From assembly GCA_018398805.1 (NCBI GenBank), contig JAGFBZ010000169.1:444501-508500 (forward strand): a stretch of DNA of 64,000 nucleotides. Reading direction: 5' to 3'. The notes under the pieces were generated by a model. That model was not told where the DNA came from. It ran no database searches and saw only the letters and a list, made by a program, of their open reading frames with translations. The first letter of the stretch is position 1. Each line of letters starts with the position of its first letter. Source of the DNA: Hirundichthys speculiger (Eukaryota; Chordata; Actinopteri; Beloniformes; Exocoetidae). A program made the position numbers and the translations under genes. Below are positions 30,727 through 41,821 of this stretch, in pieces.

Positions 30727-32122
30727 GTAGGGCTGGGAATCGAGAACCGGTTCCTGTAGAGAACTGATTCCTGTAGGGAACCGGTTCCTGTAGAGAACCG
30801 GTTCCTGTAGAGAACCGGTTCCTGTAGAGAATCGTTTCCTGTAGAGAACCGGTTCCTGTAGAGAACCGGTTCCTGTAGAGAACCGGTTCCTGTAGGGAAC
30901 CGGTTCCTGTAGAGAACCGGTTCCTGTAGAGAATCGGTTCCTGTAGAGAATCGGTTCCTGTAGAGAACCGGTTCCTGTAGAGAACCGGTTCCTGTAGAGA
31001 ACCGGTTCCTGTAGAGAATCGTTTCCTGTAGAGAACCGGTTCCTGTAGAGAACCGGTTCCTGTAGAGAACCGTTTCCTGTAGAGAACCGGTTCCTGTAGA
31101 GAACCGGTTCCTGTAGAGAACCGGTTCCTGTAGAGAATCGTTTCCTGTAGAGAACCGGTTCCTGTAGAGAACCGGTTCCTGTAGAGAACCGATTCCTGTA
31201 GAGAACCGGTTCCTGTAGAGAACCGGTTCCTGTAGTGAACCAGTTCCTGTAGAGAACCGGTTCTCTACAGGAACTGGTTCCAGTAAAGAACCGGTTCCTG
31301 TAGAGAACTGGTTCCCTGTGTTTCAACTCCATGGAATCGTTTGGCAGTTTATCCAGCGATTCTCTTATCGATTCCAACCAGCACGAATCTCACGTAATTT
31401 ACGCAAGTTAAGCACAGTCAGTTCCAGAAAGCACTTACGTGATTAAGCTACGTCGGTTTAGCACGTTAGCATTGCAGTTGTAAACAACAATGGCGCCCAC
31501 CAGGTTCAAACGCTCCAAAGTTTGGCTTCACTTCACCAAAGAAAGATGGCAACAAGGCAACTAGCAGTCATTGTAAAGTGGAGATAACAGCGTCGGGAGG
31601 GAACACGGCTAACATGCAGAAACATTTGAACACACAACATGCTAACGAGTGTCGTGTTTTTGACGCTTCGGACTGATGGATCTCAACCCAGCGGCAGTAG
31701 CCAAGCTAAGATCACCTCTGGTAACTCTGGTTAGTAGCTATCCCGCTGCCTATGTGCTTCTTTGTAAACACGCTATAACATTAGCGCTATGCTATTAAAC
31801 GAATGCCTTTATGCTCACTACCTACCTCCAGAAAGATCACGTATCCTTCCTGAAAAAGCAGACATGCTTATTTTTCTGCAAAAGAATTGATTCTTCATAG
31901 TATTTGCAGATTTGTACTATGCTCTGTTCCGTTGTATTTGATAGTATTTATCTTTTTTTATTATTATTTTTGAATGCTTAGTGAGCTCATATATCCTTTT
32001 AAAAGGGAGATTTTTTTCATTTCTATTAGGAAAAATCTGTTAGTAAAATGTTACACATCGGTCTCTCGACCAATAAGGTGCGTTGAGTTTATGCGTAAAG
32101 AAATGTATATTTACAGCCGGTA
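30727..32122 (+). mobile_element. hAT-like family D fragment with minisatellite and BED-finger exon
   Basis: Starts TAGGGCTGGGAATCGAGAAC. The AACCGGTTCC motif next to the end has expanded into the 17-bp array at 30744-31318. From 31489 the plus strand reads Met-Ala-Pro-Thr-Arg-Phe-Lys-Arg-Ser-Lys-Val-Trp-Leu-His-Phe. After one frame change it continues His-Cys-Lys-Val-Glu-Ile...Gly-Gly-Asn-Thr-Ala-Asn-Met-Gln-Lys-His-Leu-Asn-Thr-Gln-His, a nearly complete BED zinc finger ending at a stop near 31676. No catalytic region follows. The right terminus is not resolved; a younger hAT starts at 32131. Confidence 0.65.
30744..31318. repeat. 17-bp minisatellite with AACCGGTT core (about 34 copies)
   Basis: The unit is CCGGTTCCTGTAGAGAA. 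Most units contain the palindrome AACCGGTT across the junction; variants are AATCGGTT and AATCGTTT. Near 31255 the array flips strand (GGTTCTCTACAGGAAC). Three units make 51 bp, so one long minus-strand frame stays open; this is an artefact of the period. Confidence 0.95.
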
Positions 32123-32130
32123 GTTTAAAT

Positions 32131-32713
32131 CAGTGGTTCTCAGCTGGTGGGTCGCGACCCAAAAGTGAGTGGTGGGTCTTTTATTTCATGTTTGTCCATA
32201 AAAGCACTGTTGAGTCTTAAAAATGGCTGTTACTGAAATGTTCTGATTGTTATGTCAGCCTTATGATTAATGCTTAAATAAGTGACTAGATAGTTTTAAT
32301 AGGAAATTGTTATATATTCAGGAAGTGGGTACTCAGCAAATGCTACATATTTGAGTTCTTTTTGAAACTACTGCTCAGTGGTTGCACTTTTTTATGTCAT
32401 GTTTGTTCATGTTGAGTCTGTTAAAAAAGTTACTGAAGTGAAGTGTTTTGGATTCAATTAAAATGCAGTTAATTGAGCATCAGAGGGAATATTTCCCACT
32501 TGAAGCCATTTTGGTTTTTGCTGTTTTGGTTCACCAATAAACTTATTTTTTTGTGTTGGCATTCTGTGATATTCTATTTTTCTATCTCTGATTCAAACTA
32601 CATGATCTTTTCATTTAATAAATTTGAGAAGTTGAAAATTTTCCTTCATTTGGGTCACTCTTGTCATTAAGGGTGATGGTGGGTCCTGAAGCCGGACCAG
32701 TTCAGAACCACTG
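32131..32713 (+). mobile_element. hAT MITE 'CAGTGGTTCTCA', copy 1
   Basis: 583 bp, CAGTGGTTCTCAGCTGGTGG to CCAGTTCAGAACCACTG, with a perfect 8-bp duplication GTTTAAAT (32123-32130 and 32714-32721). A second, right-truncated copy is at 45993-46650. Non-coding. Confidence 0.93.
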
Positions 32714-32721
32714 GTTTAAAT

Positions 32722-33105
32722 TCACAAAAAAAGCTAAGAAGTGTGTAAACTGTGAAAGTAATTCTCCGTGTTCTTTTATCTGGTGCCAATACAATCATGA
32801 ATACAAAGAATCATTATGCCATGCAGAATATTTCAGTCGGCCGATGGTACGTCTTCGTAACATCACAAGAGATGCCAGGAAAATGCAGACTTGATGTCAG
32901 ATTCTGTCAGTTCTTATAGTCACAGAAAAGGTGGATCCTCGTTCTTCTGAGTTTTATGGCCGTTTGTCTCAGAGTTCAGATCAATCAATCAATCAATCAG
33001 ACTTTATTTATAGAGCACTTTTCATGCAGACAGGAGCAGCTCAAAGTGCTTTACATAAAAACAATACAGGAAACAATAAACACAAATGACCCACCCCCCC
33101 CCCCC

Positions 33106-33141
<36 letters not shown>

Positions 33142-33691
33142 AAAACATAGAATTTAAGATTTGTGAGGAAGAATGGTGAGGAAACGCCATCTCACACTCG
33201 CTACTTTGAAGTGGGGAAACACCTGAGAGAAGATACTTGATAAGATAACTATATTGCCTAAAATTTTAAAAAAGTTAAATGCCCAACTTACAATGTAAAA
33301 TTAGTCAAAAATAAATAAATAAATAAAAAATAGAATAAAAAATAAAATAAGATAAAATAGATAAAATTGATGGTAAACAGCAGGTCCAGACACATGTGGT
33401 GGTGTTTGACCAGGAAATGAGATGTCCCTTAAATGTTTATCTATGCTGTCACGGACTTTTGGTCGCAAACTGTTGGGGGGGGGGGGGGGGGGGGGGGGGG
33501 GGTCGGGGAGGATGTTTAATTTAAGTCATAAACCTAAGCTGAGGAACTCACGGTCATAAAAGGAGACAGCGTTCCTTCATATCTAAAGTTTAGTTTTAAC
33601 AATTAAACAGCGCTCAGATAATTTTAAGCCTAACAACTGTTTGGTAGATGTGTCATCTTCATGAGCATCAATCGTTCATTAGGTATAGAAG
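32722..33691. other. Intergenic stretch with LINE/SINE tail and microsatellites
   Basis: 32975-33065 has (ATCA)n followed by GACTTTATTTATAGAGCACT and GCTCAAAGTGCTTTACA, the reverse of a common fish retroposon 3' end. It is followed by a C-run and (CA)n (33091-33140), an A/T-rich block (33300-33365), and a G-run of about 27 (33474-33502). No gene is supported. Confidence 0.6.
33474..33502. repeat. Poly-G run
   Basis: About 29 uninterrupted guanines. Similar long G-runs recur at 35377-35407 and 38357-38388. Confidence 0.9.
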
Positions 33692-34739
33692 TAGGGCTGT
33701 AGCGATACACTAATCTCACGATACGATACGATACGATACATCTGGCTCACGATACGATATTATATCGATATTTTTCTAACAATACATTTACATCATTTTC
33801 TGAAAGACTTTAACAGGACAAAGTGATTTTGGTGACATCTTGTGAGTGTTCCAATTTGTTTGAATTAACTGAACTGAAAGGTAGGTGACTGCAGACAACG
33901 TCGCAGAGAGGAGAGAAAGGAGGCCTCTGATTGGTCAATTCTACATCCACGTCATCGAAGAAATGAGGAAGTACCCACATCTGTACGATTCTGGTTCTCC
34001 ACACTACAAAGACAGCACATATTCTAGTAATTCATGGAGGGAGATAGCGATGAATGTGGGTCTGGATACGGCCGAGACGGTGAGGAAGTGGAAAAACACA
34101 AGAGATACGTTTAGTAAGTTTAGCTAGTTCGTGATTGTCCCTCTCTGTTGTGGCGTTGAATAACAGCGCAGACGCGCTTCAACATTAACATATATCAAAA
34201 ATAACTGCGGCGTACCGGCGACAAGATAACTGTGACACGTTGCCGCGAGAGTAAACACAGCCCTTAAAGCCGGCGTTTTCCACCACTGAATACGGTCTCA
34301 AATCCTGACAAAGTTGGGCTAGCTCTCAGTTAGCATTAGCTTGTCTGGGTGGTGACGTTTCAGGTGGGCTCGCAGGTTGGTGGTATTTCCAGAGTACTTT
34401 ACGTTTGCAAACTGTCATACTTTTGTCTAAATCTTCGCTTTCCTTTTTCTTTTCAACCCGAACTGCTCCCACACATCTGCTTTTAAGCTAGCAGGCTCTG
34501 GGTTTATACTCGCCGCCATCCTCCTGACTGGCTCAGCTCTAGCTGGAAGAGTAAGAAGCTTCTGGATAACCTGTTAGAAACGCTCTACAGCGACGCTAGT
34601 GGCTGGAGGACTTAATGTGCGAGACACGGGGGTTTTGAAGAGAGCTTAGAATATCGATACCCGCGGCTGAAATATCGATACTCTCTGGGAAATAAAATAT
34701 CAATATATATCGCCGAATCGATAAAATCGCCCAGCCTTA
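33692..34739 (+). mobile_element. hAT-like element carrying a MADF-domain frame
   Basis: 1048 bp, TAGGGCTGTAGCGATACACT to AAAATCGCCCAGCCTTA, with a perfect 8-bp duplication TATAGAAG (33684-33691 and 34740-34747). Plus-strand frame about 33885-34127 encodes Leu-Ile-Gly-Gln-Phe-Tyr-Ile, Tyr-Pro-His-Leu-Tyr-Asp, Tyr-Lys-Asp, Trp-Arg-Glu-Ile-Ala and Trp-Lys-Asn-Thr-Arg-Asp in the order and spacing of a MADF (Myb/SANT-like) DNA-binding domain. The frame is intact over the whole domain and ends in a stop. No hAT catalytic region is present. GATACGATAC repeats at both ends mirror each other. Confidence 0.8.
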
Positions 34740-34747
34740 TATAGAAG

Positions 34748-35373
34748 TGATTAAAACGCGACGATACTAAAAGCAATAAATCTGAGAATTTTTTTTTTTT
34801 TTGCTCTTGAAAGGTCTCAGGTCAGTCGCGAGGACGCTCACCAGACTTCTGCACATTTTCATCCTTGATGAGGGATTTTCCTCAGAGTCAGTGGGAGCTG
34901 ATTCAAGATGTTCTTCCCACAGCAACGAGCACGCACGTGCACGCCGCAGAAGCGTCTGAAGCCTCTCCGGTACTCAGACTAACCCCGCCCCTCCGGGGTA
35001 GAGGGGGCGGCGTCAACGAGCGTCTCGCGCCTGTGAGAGGAGCTGCGTCGGTCACGGCGTTTGACTTCCCGCCCTCGGAGCGCCGTCCTGCAGACCCGGC
35101 AGCTCCGGTGAGCTCAGCACACGGGCAGGATCAGAGACGACCTTGGCGCCGGCGCAACGAAAACACAGCCCACTTCAGCGCCCATCTTTGATGTGCGGTA
35201 TCAAAGACCTTTCTCCTCCTCCCCCCGCCGGACCAAAGGCTACTATTGTTTTTGTTGTTGTTATTGATATTGTTTTCCATCTTTATAGCACAAAGCAGTC
35301 TGACCATGACTCTGATGCTAATACGGAGGTGGAGAGGCTGTTTTAATGAGCTGCTGAGCAGATCAGAGGGGCT

Positions 35374-35408
<35 letters not shown>

Positions 35409-35526
35409 GTAATAGGTAGCACTGAACATCAAAACAAAGCCGGTGCTTCAGGTTCTGCTTTTCACCAGCCACGACCCTCAAGTGCAACGCAATTTAGCGA
35501 TGTAACATAGATATCAAGACTGTGTA
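34748..35526. other. Unassigned intergenic stretch with poly-G run
   Basis: Contains T-run 34789-34801, CpG-bearing sequence 34910-35170, C-rich 35213-35228 and a G-run 35377-35407. Reading frames on both strands show no domain. No gene is supported. Confidence 0.3.
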
Positions 35527-36680
35527 CACAGCAAATTGAGAAGAGTTATATTTCTGGTGTTAAGAGTTAATTTCACTCTGAATAGAGTCAAATCCCTTAT
35601 ATGTAACTCTAAGTTTACAAATAGTTGGAGTCAAAACAAAGTGTCTTCAGATCAAATCTGTAAGCGTCATTGTAGTAACATCAACTCTGAACTATTTAAC
35701 TCTTAACTCCAAACGTGGATGTGACACTTCAGGTGTAAATCAGACCCCGCCCCCACCGTGCTACACAGCAACAGGAGCTAAATACCGACTGAGGAGCCTC
35801 TCGTTCAGCTGTGCGTTTCACCGGGGTTTTATGTCGACATTGTTCGATAAGTAAAATGAGCTAACTTTATGTTTGCGTTAGGTTTTGATATTTATATTAC
35901 CCCTCTGGCACCTGGTCTGTCTTCAATGACGAGACATTCACGGTAAAGTTATGTCGCCACATTAGCCGCGCTAAGCAGTGATGATTTTAGTTCTTCATTT
36001 GGTTCGCTAAAACTTGTAATTTGATGGTAAAGACTGTATCTGCTATGGTAAAAAAAGTTTAAGACCGTATTTTTTTTGTGTTGTTAACTCAGCTAAGCAA
36101 GCTAACACTGAATAAGCAGTGTATCGGTTGTGGGCTGTTAGCATTATGTTAGTGTTAACATTAAGTTAGCTAACGACGAATTGTGTCCAGTAAAGTGATT
36201 TAAATGTTAATTTGTGGTGCATGTTTGAAATAAATGAGTTTCAACTAAACATGATAGCAAACCTTATTTTCTAAGTATTTTTTTAGTAATTCAAAAGAGC
36301 TAATGTTACACCTTACAGTGTTAAAATGACTGTAACACTTGTATAGTTAACATGTATGTATGTCTAACACATAAAAGTGTTGAGATAAAGTAACACTAGT
36401 TAGTGTTAAGAAGTGTAATTTGTGGTGCATGTTTGAAATAAATGAGTTTCAACTAAAAATGATGGCATTATTTTAGCAAACCTCTTAACACTAATTAGTG
36501 TTAAGAGGGTTAAATTCTAACTCCAAAAAGAGTCATTAATTACACTAAGTTAGTGTTAAGGTACTAACTCTCCAAAAAAAAGAGTTAAATTGACTCTTTG
36601 TGGTGTGGACCCATATAGACACTTCAAAGGTGTTGAAATCAAATCTGAGAGTGTTAATTTGAGTATGCTGATTTTCTGTG
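35527..36680. mobile_element. TA-flanked MITE 'CACAGCAAA', copy 1
   Basis: Ends CACAGCAAATTGAGAAGAGT and GTATGCTGATTTTCTGTG between TA dinucleotides (35525-35526, 36681-36682). Many short mirrored blocks of the type AACACTAATTAGTGTT and AACTCTNNAAAGAGTTA make it partly self-complementary. A second copy is at about 42358-43348. Non-coding; probably Tc1/mariner or Kolobok-like. Confidence 0.7.
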
Positions 36681-36734
36681 TAGCACAAAACGAATAGAAC
36701 AGATATAATGGTAAATGACTGGTTCTTACATGAT

Positions 36735-37093
36735 GCTGTTAACCGACAGGAGCCCAACAATACAACCTGTGTGATGTTACAAGTTCCTGCAGTACCAGAA
36801 TAAAGTTCCCGTTCCATGCAGAGAAAACCAGACTTTTTGTTTTGTTGTTAGCATGTTAGCCGCTAATTACGAGCCAAAAATAGTACAATACCAGCAGTTT
36901 GTTTACTACGGTTCAGAGACCAGAGGCTGTGAAGGAAACAGAAAGACCACAGTTGAGCCTTTGTCTTGTTTCACTACTTTTTTGGGGTTTTTAAACATAT
37001 TTTAAACACATTATTGAGGCTCGGGGGGGCTCCGGCTCCAGTTCACGGATTTTGATTTACGTGGGGGGGCGCCGGTCCCCATTAACCGTGAAA
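36735..37093 (-). mobile_element. Fragment of the 'ACAGTGATCCCT' element
   Basis: Reverse-orientation match to 14628-15003 (GTTAACCGACAGGAGCCCAA, CATGCAGAGAAAACCAG, GGTTCAGAGACCAGAGGCTG, GCCGGTCCCCATTAACCG). Both termini are missing. Confidence 0.75.
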
Positions 37094-37174
37094 AATAAGC
37101 ATGCACAAAAAAAAACAAAAAAAAAAAACATTGTCATTCTGACACCGTCACATTCTTCCATTTGTTTCAGAACC

Positions 37175-37372
37175 CATTGGATCAGGGGCTTGAGGGCTGG
37201 TGTCCATTTCCCTGCTTCAACACACCTGATTAAAATGGTTAACAGTCTTCTGCAGACCTGGATGACAAGCTCATGGTGATCCATCCATTTGATTCAGGTG
37301 TGTTGTGGCAGGAGAAACATCTAAGACATGCAGGACAGCGGCCCTCGAGGACTGGGATTGCCTTCAGCGCCG
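37175..37372. repeat. Dispersed fish repeat 'CTTCAACACACCTGATT'
   Basis: CTTCAACACACCTGATTAAA, GATGACAAGC, CAGGTGTGTTG and GGACAGCGGCCCTCGAGGAC occur in the order of a common teleost interspersed repeat, probably a hAT MITE. A diverged copy is at 52415-52615. Confidence 0.6.
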
Positions 37373-37475
37373 GTTCTGAGCACACCGGGTCGGCACATCG
37401 AAGCGGTGTGATTCAGGATTATCATCCCATGAACCCGAGCAGCTCTGAGTTTTAATCCTAAAACACAAATGAAAC

Positions 37476-38096
37476 CAGCGGTGTCAGACTCATTTCCACT
37501 GAGGGCCTCCAAGGGCCAGACTGACAGCATGAATGTAACAAAATGTAATATAAATACAAATAAATTAAACTACCACCTTGTTAAATAATGGTTTTCTGTA
37601 TTTATTATGTATTCAAGTGTCAAATATTTAACTCATTATTATATTAAACTCAGGGTTTGTGGTTGTAAACCTGCACATCGCACAGGTAATGGTTAGGAGC
37701 GGAAGCGATTCTTTGTTTTTCTTGTTGGCTAAATTTAGCAACCTGACTTTGGATCAAGCGAAAGCTAGCATACTTAGCTCCGTGTTGTATTCGTTTTCCT
37801 GCCTTCTTTGTGCATCAAATTTTCTTTTCTTGGACATGTTGGGGTTTAGTTTGTAGAGGTTTTTCTTAAGTTCGTCAGTTCTGAAAATTGTCTTGATGTC
37901 TTGCTCATGGTGATATACTGTTATTGTTGTGGGTAACGACGAAATGCATTATGGGAGATGCAGTTTATTGTCAATATATGCTTTAAAGCAGCGTAAGCTT
38001 ATTTTAAGTCTTGAAATATTGGTTTAAAATTTAAGCCAATAACGTACAAGCTCTCGAGGGCATTGGGCCCGCGGGTCATGTGTTTGACACATGTGC
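37476..38096. mobile_element. hAT-like element 'GTGTCAAAC...GGCCC', copy 2 (inverted)
   Basis: Starts CAGCGGTGTCAGACTCATTT and ends GTCATGTGTTTGACACATGTG. The interior is the reverse of 27278-27925 (GCATTATGGGAGATGCAGTT). Duplication unclear. Confidence 0.8.
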
Positions 38097-38354
38097 TCTA
38101 AACCAAACCGGTAGGATGCGTGGCCTTGAAGCTACCGGACTGACTCAAAGTGGAAGTGAAAGGAAAAATCAAACGGATGGAGCAGACCATCAAAATGAGG
38201 AAAGTTTTTCTTTTTTTTTCCTTTTCCCTTCTCCGGTTGTCTTGTTCTGAAAAGCAACAAAAAGAGGGATTTTATCAACAATCTTCGATCCAGGTTTAGA
38301 GTTCAACACAGAGGGCGAAGAAATAAAAGAGCTGTTTACCTTTACTCCCCTTCT

Positions 38355-38356
<2 letters not shown>

Positions 38357-38388
<32 letters not shown>
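38357..38388. repeat. Poly-G run
   Basis: About 32 consecutive guanines. The apparent Met-plus-poly-Pro minus-strand frame across it is an artefact. Confidence 0.9.
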
Positions 38389-38390
<2 letters not shown>

Positions 38391-38700
38391 CATTAGCTGC
38401 TGTGTAAATCACTCAGCTTCTCCTTAAAACCCGTCAGTTAAGGCGTGATGCCTGGCAGCCCTGACATCGCTCACCGGATATTTAACTCGAAAGCCAATTA
38501 ATCACCGTGATTAATTCACCCGCAAACCCGCGTTGAACCGTTGAGCTTCACCTCGTGGAATACGAGCCAAATTCTCCGGACATCAAAAGGGAGTGAAACG
38601 AGAGAACGAGAAAGTCCCGTCTCCCTTTGATCAGTCCACGCTCTGATTTCTGCACGGCTGGCGAGGACGCACAGCTACGACAGCTACGACGCACTTCTGA
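38389..38700. other. Candidate conserved non-coding element with paired-type homeodomain palindrome
   Basis: Non-repetitive DNA between a poly-G run and a hAT copy. It contains a perfect 10-bp inverted repeat around one base at 38496-38516, AATTAATCAC-C-GTGATTAATT, which offers two head-to-head TAATC homeodomain sites. It also has GGATATTTAAC, TTAAGGCGTGATG and GCCTGGCAGCCC. The motif density fits a neural enhancer about 18.5 kb upstream of pou3f3. Confidence 0.35.
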
Positions 38701-38708
38701 GGAACAAC

Positions 38709-39798
38709 TAGGGATAAACGATAACTGTTTTATAAAACCAATACCAATAATCGATAACTTTCAGCTCCTAAAGGCCAATATCGATAACACACACATATAC
38801 CTAAGATCATTACATCAATACTATGAACAAAACCAAAAATAGTTTTGACTCTTTAAATGAACAGATATTTAATTTTTCCAATGAAAAACTATTGTCAAGC
38901 CTCTCAAACATTTTCATAAAGCTATCAAACAAACCTATTTGATATCTCACATTAACTTAAATAAGGTTCATTACTGACTGATATAAAAAATAAAGGCTCC
39001 TTGAACTGATGGAAATACATGAATCAGAATTACTAACTGAAAAAGATTAACATTTAAAGGATTTTGACTTTGACTTCCATTTAAATTAATACCTTTAATT
39101 AAAGTAAATGAGGTTTAGTATTTTATTTTTAATCTCATGGAAGCTTTAGATGAGAGGAAGGAGGGAGAGGAGAGACTCCTGCTGGCTTGCAGATGTTAGC
39201 ATTAGCTCACATTAGCATTAGTGCGATTTCAAAACTCCATGGAAGTGATTGTCATGTTGTAGGTGGCTGATCAGGTTTTACGTATTAAAGCTTGTGCTTC
39301 CCTCCTCGTAGAATTCACTCGGAGGATTCGTCACAAATAACCACCAAACTATCTTCTTCTGAAACTTTAATGAAGTTCCACGCCGCCATGTTTGTTGTGA
39401 TCAGCGCTGTGCTGCAGGCTGCATTCAAGGTGTAACATAAATTCACACGTTCCCTCGTTTGCTAGCCGTTCTTTAACCCTTTTATATTTTTTTATGTGTA
39501 ACATGTGGGAAAACACAGCGAATATCGATTCAAGTCAGCAACTATTAAAATTATGACCGAGTTAACGAGTTGTTTTCTGGCATGAGGGGGTATTCTTGAT
39601 TTTCCTGATTGAGTAATCGTTTTTCTGATTATGTCAATGTTACTTGAACATAACATTCACTGCTGGTCATTCAAGGCTCAGAGGGAGCGAGGCACTGCTG
39701 TGTTGACAGAAATATAAATGTTATCGGGGCTATTTGTCGTGATATCGGAGTTATCGGAATGACGTCGTAATTGGCCCAATAGTTATCGTGCACCGCTA
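38709..39798 (-). mobile_element. hAT-like family A, copy 4
   Basis: 1090 bp, TAGGGATAAACGATAACTGT to ATAGTTATCGTGCACCGCTA, with a perfect 8-bp duplication GGAACAAC (38701-38708 and 39799-39806). BED-exon remnant on the minus strand near 39270-39400. This copy has no nested insert and shows the intact junctions interrupted in copy 2. Confidence 0.95.
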
Positions 39799-39806
39799 GG
39801 AACAAC

Positions 39807-40617
39807 AACAGCCGTGCTTTTGTAATTGGGTTTGAATGTTAACGGAAGTTTCAAACCGTGAATATGAACTTGTTTGCAGATATAATGACAAGTCTCTCTG
39901 TATGGAAGAAAAAGAAAATCAGTGCTTGGCAGCTTCCTACGGCAGCATGACGAACGTTTGTCTTGCTTAATATTTCCACATTTTCTCAATGAAAAGAGAG
40001 AACTGCGCATGAGGAAAGTGAAAGGTGGAAGTGTACATGACGCTATCATTAGCTCCCAAATACTCAGCGGCGTTAATGGAAATGACCTGAACTGTGTGAG
40101 GAGAAGGTTTCTGCTATCAGCAAATGAAGGGATGATTCCCTCGTTCCTCAATCATCTTCTATTATTTCTTCTGTTCGTTCACTGGAGCGCAGGAGTTTTT
40201 AATCCAGTCCTCCGCCGGCACCGCTGCGACAGATCGCGCCAACTCTGCGCAGTCTCGTAGCGCCGTTCCCGTCCTGATTTTACAGCGAAGCGTGGAGATC
40301 TCACAATGTCACGCCCCCCCCCCCCCCCCCTCCACCGTAATGAAGGAAAGCTGAGTCAACAGAGTAAAGGAGTGAAGGATTGAATGATTCATGGCAGCGA
40401 GTGGCTGACTGATGACTTCCTGTTTCAGCTGTTATTAGGACCGCTCATTATGAGGCGCGGGCACCGGATCAATATGTCAATCAATCATATCCCCTCCCCC
40501 TGAAAAATAGTGATCCACTCTGAGAAAACTCTTTAGTTGCAGGCTAATCAGTTTTGAAGAAGCAAATGATTGCTGTTAGTGTGAAGTTCAAGTGTAAAAA
40601 ATTATGGACACCTCTGC
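39807..40617. other. Unique intergenic stretch with candidate enhancer
   Basis: A plus-strand frame at 39922-40260 has no recognisable domain. 40380-40540 is non-repetitive with CAGCTGTTATTAGGACCGC, CTCATTATGAGG and CAATATGTCAATCAATCATA, motifs of bHLH, homeodomain and PBX/HOX type. A C-run lies at 40313-40330. Confidence 0.25.
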
Positions 40618-41720
40618 TGTTACAGCACATTTGACTCTGGATTTGACTCTGGATTTGACTCTGGATTTGACTCTGGATTTGACTCTAGATTTGACTCTAG
40701 ATTTGACTCTGGATTTGACTCTAGATTTGACTCTGGATTTGACTCTAGATTTGACTCTGGATTTTGACTCTGACTTGATTGACTCTGGACTCTGGATTTG
40801 ACTCTAGATTTGACTCTGGATGACTCTGATTGACTCTGGATTTGACTCTGATTTGACTCTGGATTTGACTCTAGATTTGACTCTGATTTGACTCTGATTT
40901 GACTCTAGATTTGACTCTGGATTTGACTTGATTTGATTTTACTCTGGATTTGACTCTGATTTGACTCTGGATTTGACTCTGGATTTGACTCTGGATTTGA
41001 CTTTGGATTTTACTCTAGATTTGACTCTAGATTTGACTCTGGATTTGACTCTGGATTTGACTCTAGATTTGACTCTAGATTTGACTCTGGATTTGACTCT
41101 AGATTTGACTCTGGATTTGACTCTAGATTTGACTCTGGATTTGACTTTGGATTTTACTCTGGATTTGACTCTGGATTTGACTCTGGATTTGACTCTGGAT
41201 TTAACTCTAGATTTGACTCTAGATTTGACTCTGGATTTGACTCTGGATTTGACTTTGGATTTTACTCTGGATTTGACTCTGGATTTGACTCTAGATTTGA
41301 CTTTGGATTTTACTCTAGATTTGACTCTAGATTTGACTCTGGATTTGACTCTGGATTTGACTCTAGATTTGACTCTAGATTTGACTCTGGATTTGACTCT
41401 AGATTTGACTCTGGATTTGACTCTAGATTTGACTCTGGATTTGACTTTGGATTTTACTCTGGATTTGACTCTAGATTTGACTCTGGATTTGACTCTGGAT
41501 TTGACTCTAGATTTGATTCTGGATTTGACTCTAGATTTGACTCTGGATTTGACTTTGGATTTTACTCTGGATTTGACTCTGGATTTGACTCTAGATTTGA
41601 TTCTGGATTTGACTCTAGATTTGACTCTGGATTTGACTCTGGATTTGACTCTAGATTTGACTTTGAATTTGACTCTAGATTTGACTTTGGATTTGACTCT
41701 AGATTTGACTCTGGATTTCT
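40618..41720. repeat. 12-bp minisatellite GACTCTGGATTT (about 90 copies)
   Basis: Units TTGACTCTGGAT and TTGACTCTAGAT alternate, with TTGACTTTGGAT/TTTACTCTGGAT doublets recurring as a higher-order variant. Because the period is divisible by three, both strands stay open for hundreds of codons: Leu-Thr-Leu-Asp on plus, Arg-Val-Lys-Ser on minus. I treat these as artefacts. 40760-40960 is more irregular, with short spacers. Confidence 0.95.
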
Positions 41721-41821
41721 CCTGTGATGCAGTATCTGTTGAACACATGCCATTGCTTCAAATTACATCTGAGGTGCTCTGGCTTCAGCAACAGCTCTAT
41801 TCAGGACAAATGAAGCCGTGT

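Noticed and set aside
30712..31377. 221-residue minus-strand frame with Gly-Thr-Gly-Ser-Leu-Gln-Glu-Pro-Val repeats
   Set aside because: Product of the 17-bp minisatellite (three units = 51 bp).
39922..40260. 112-residue plus-strand frame
   Set aside because: No family resemblance, and it overlaps an equally long minus-strand frame; no evidence of coding.
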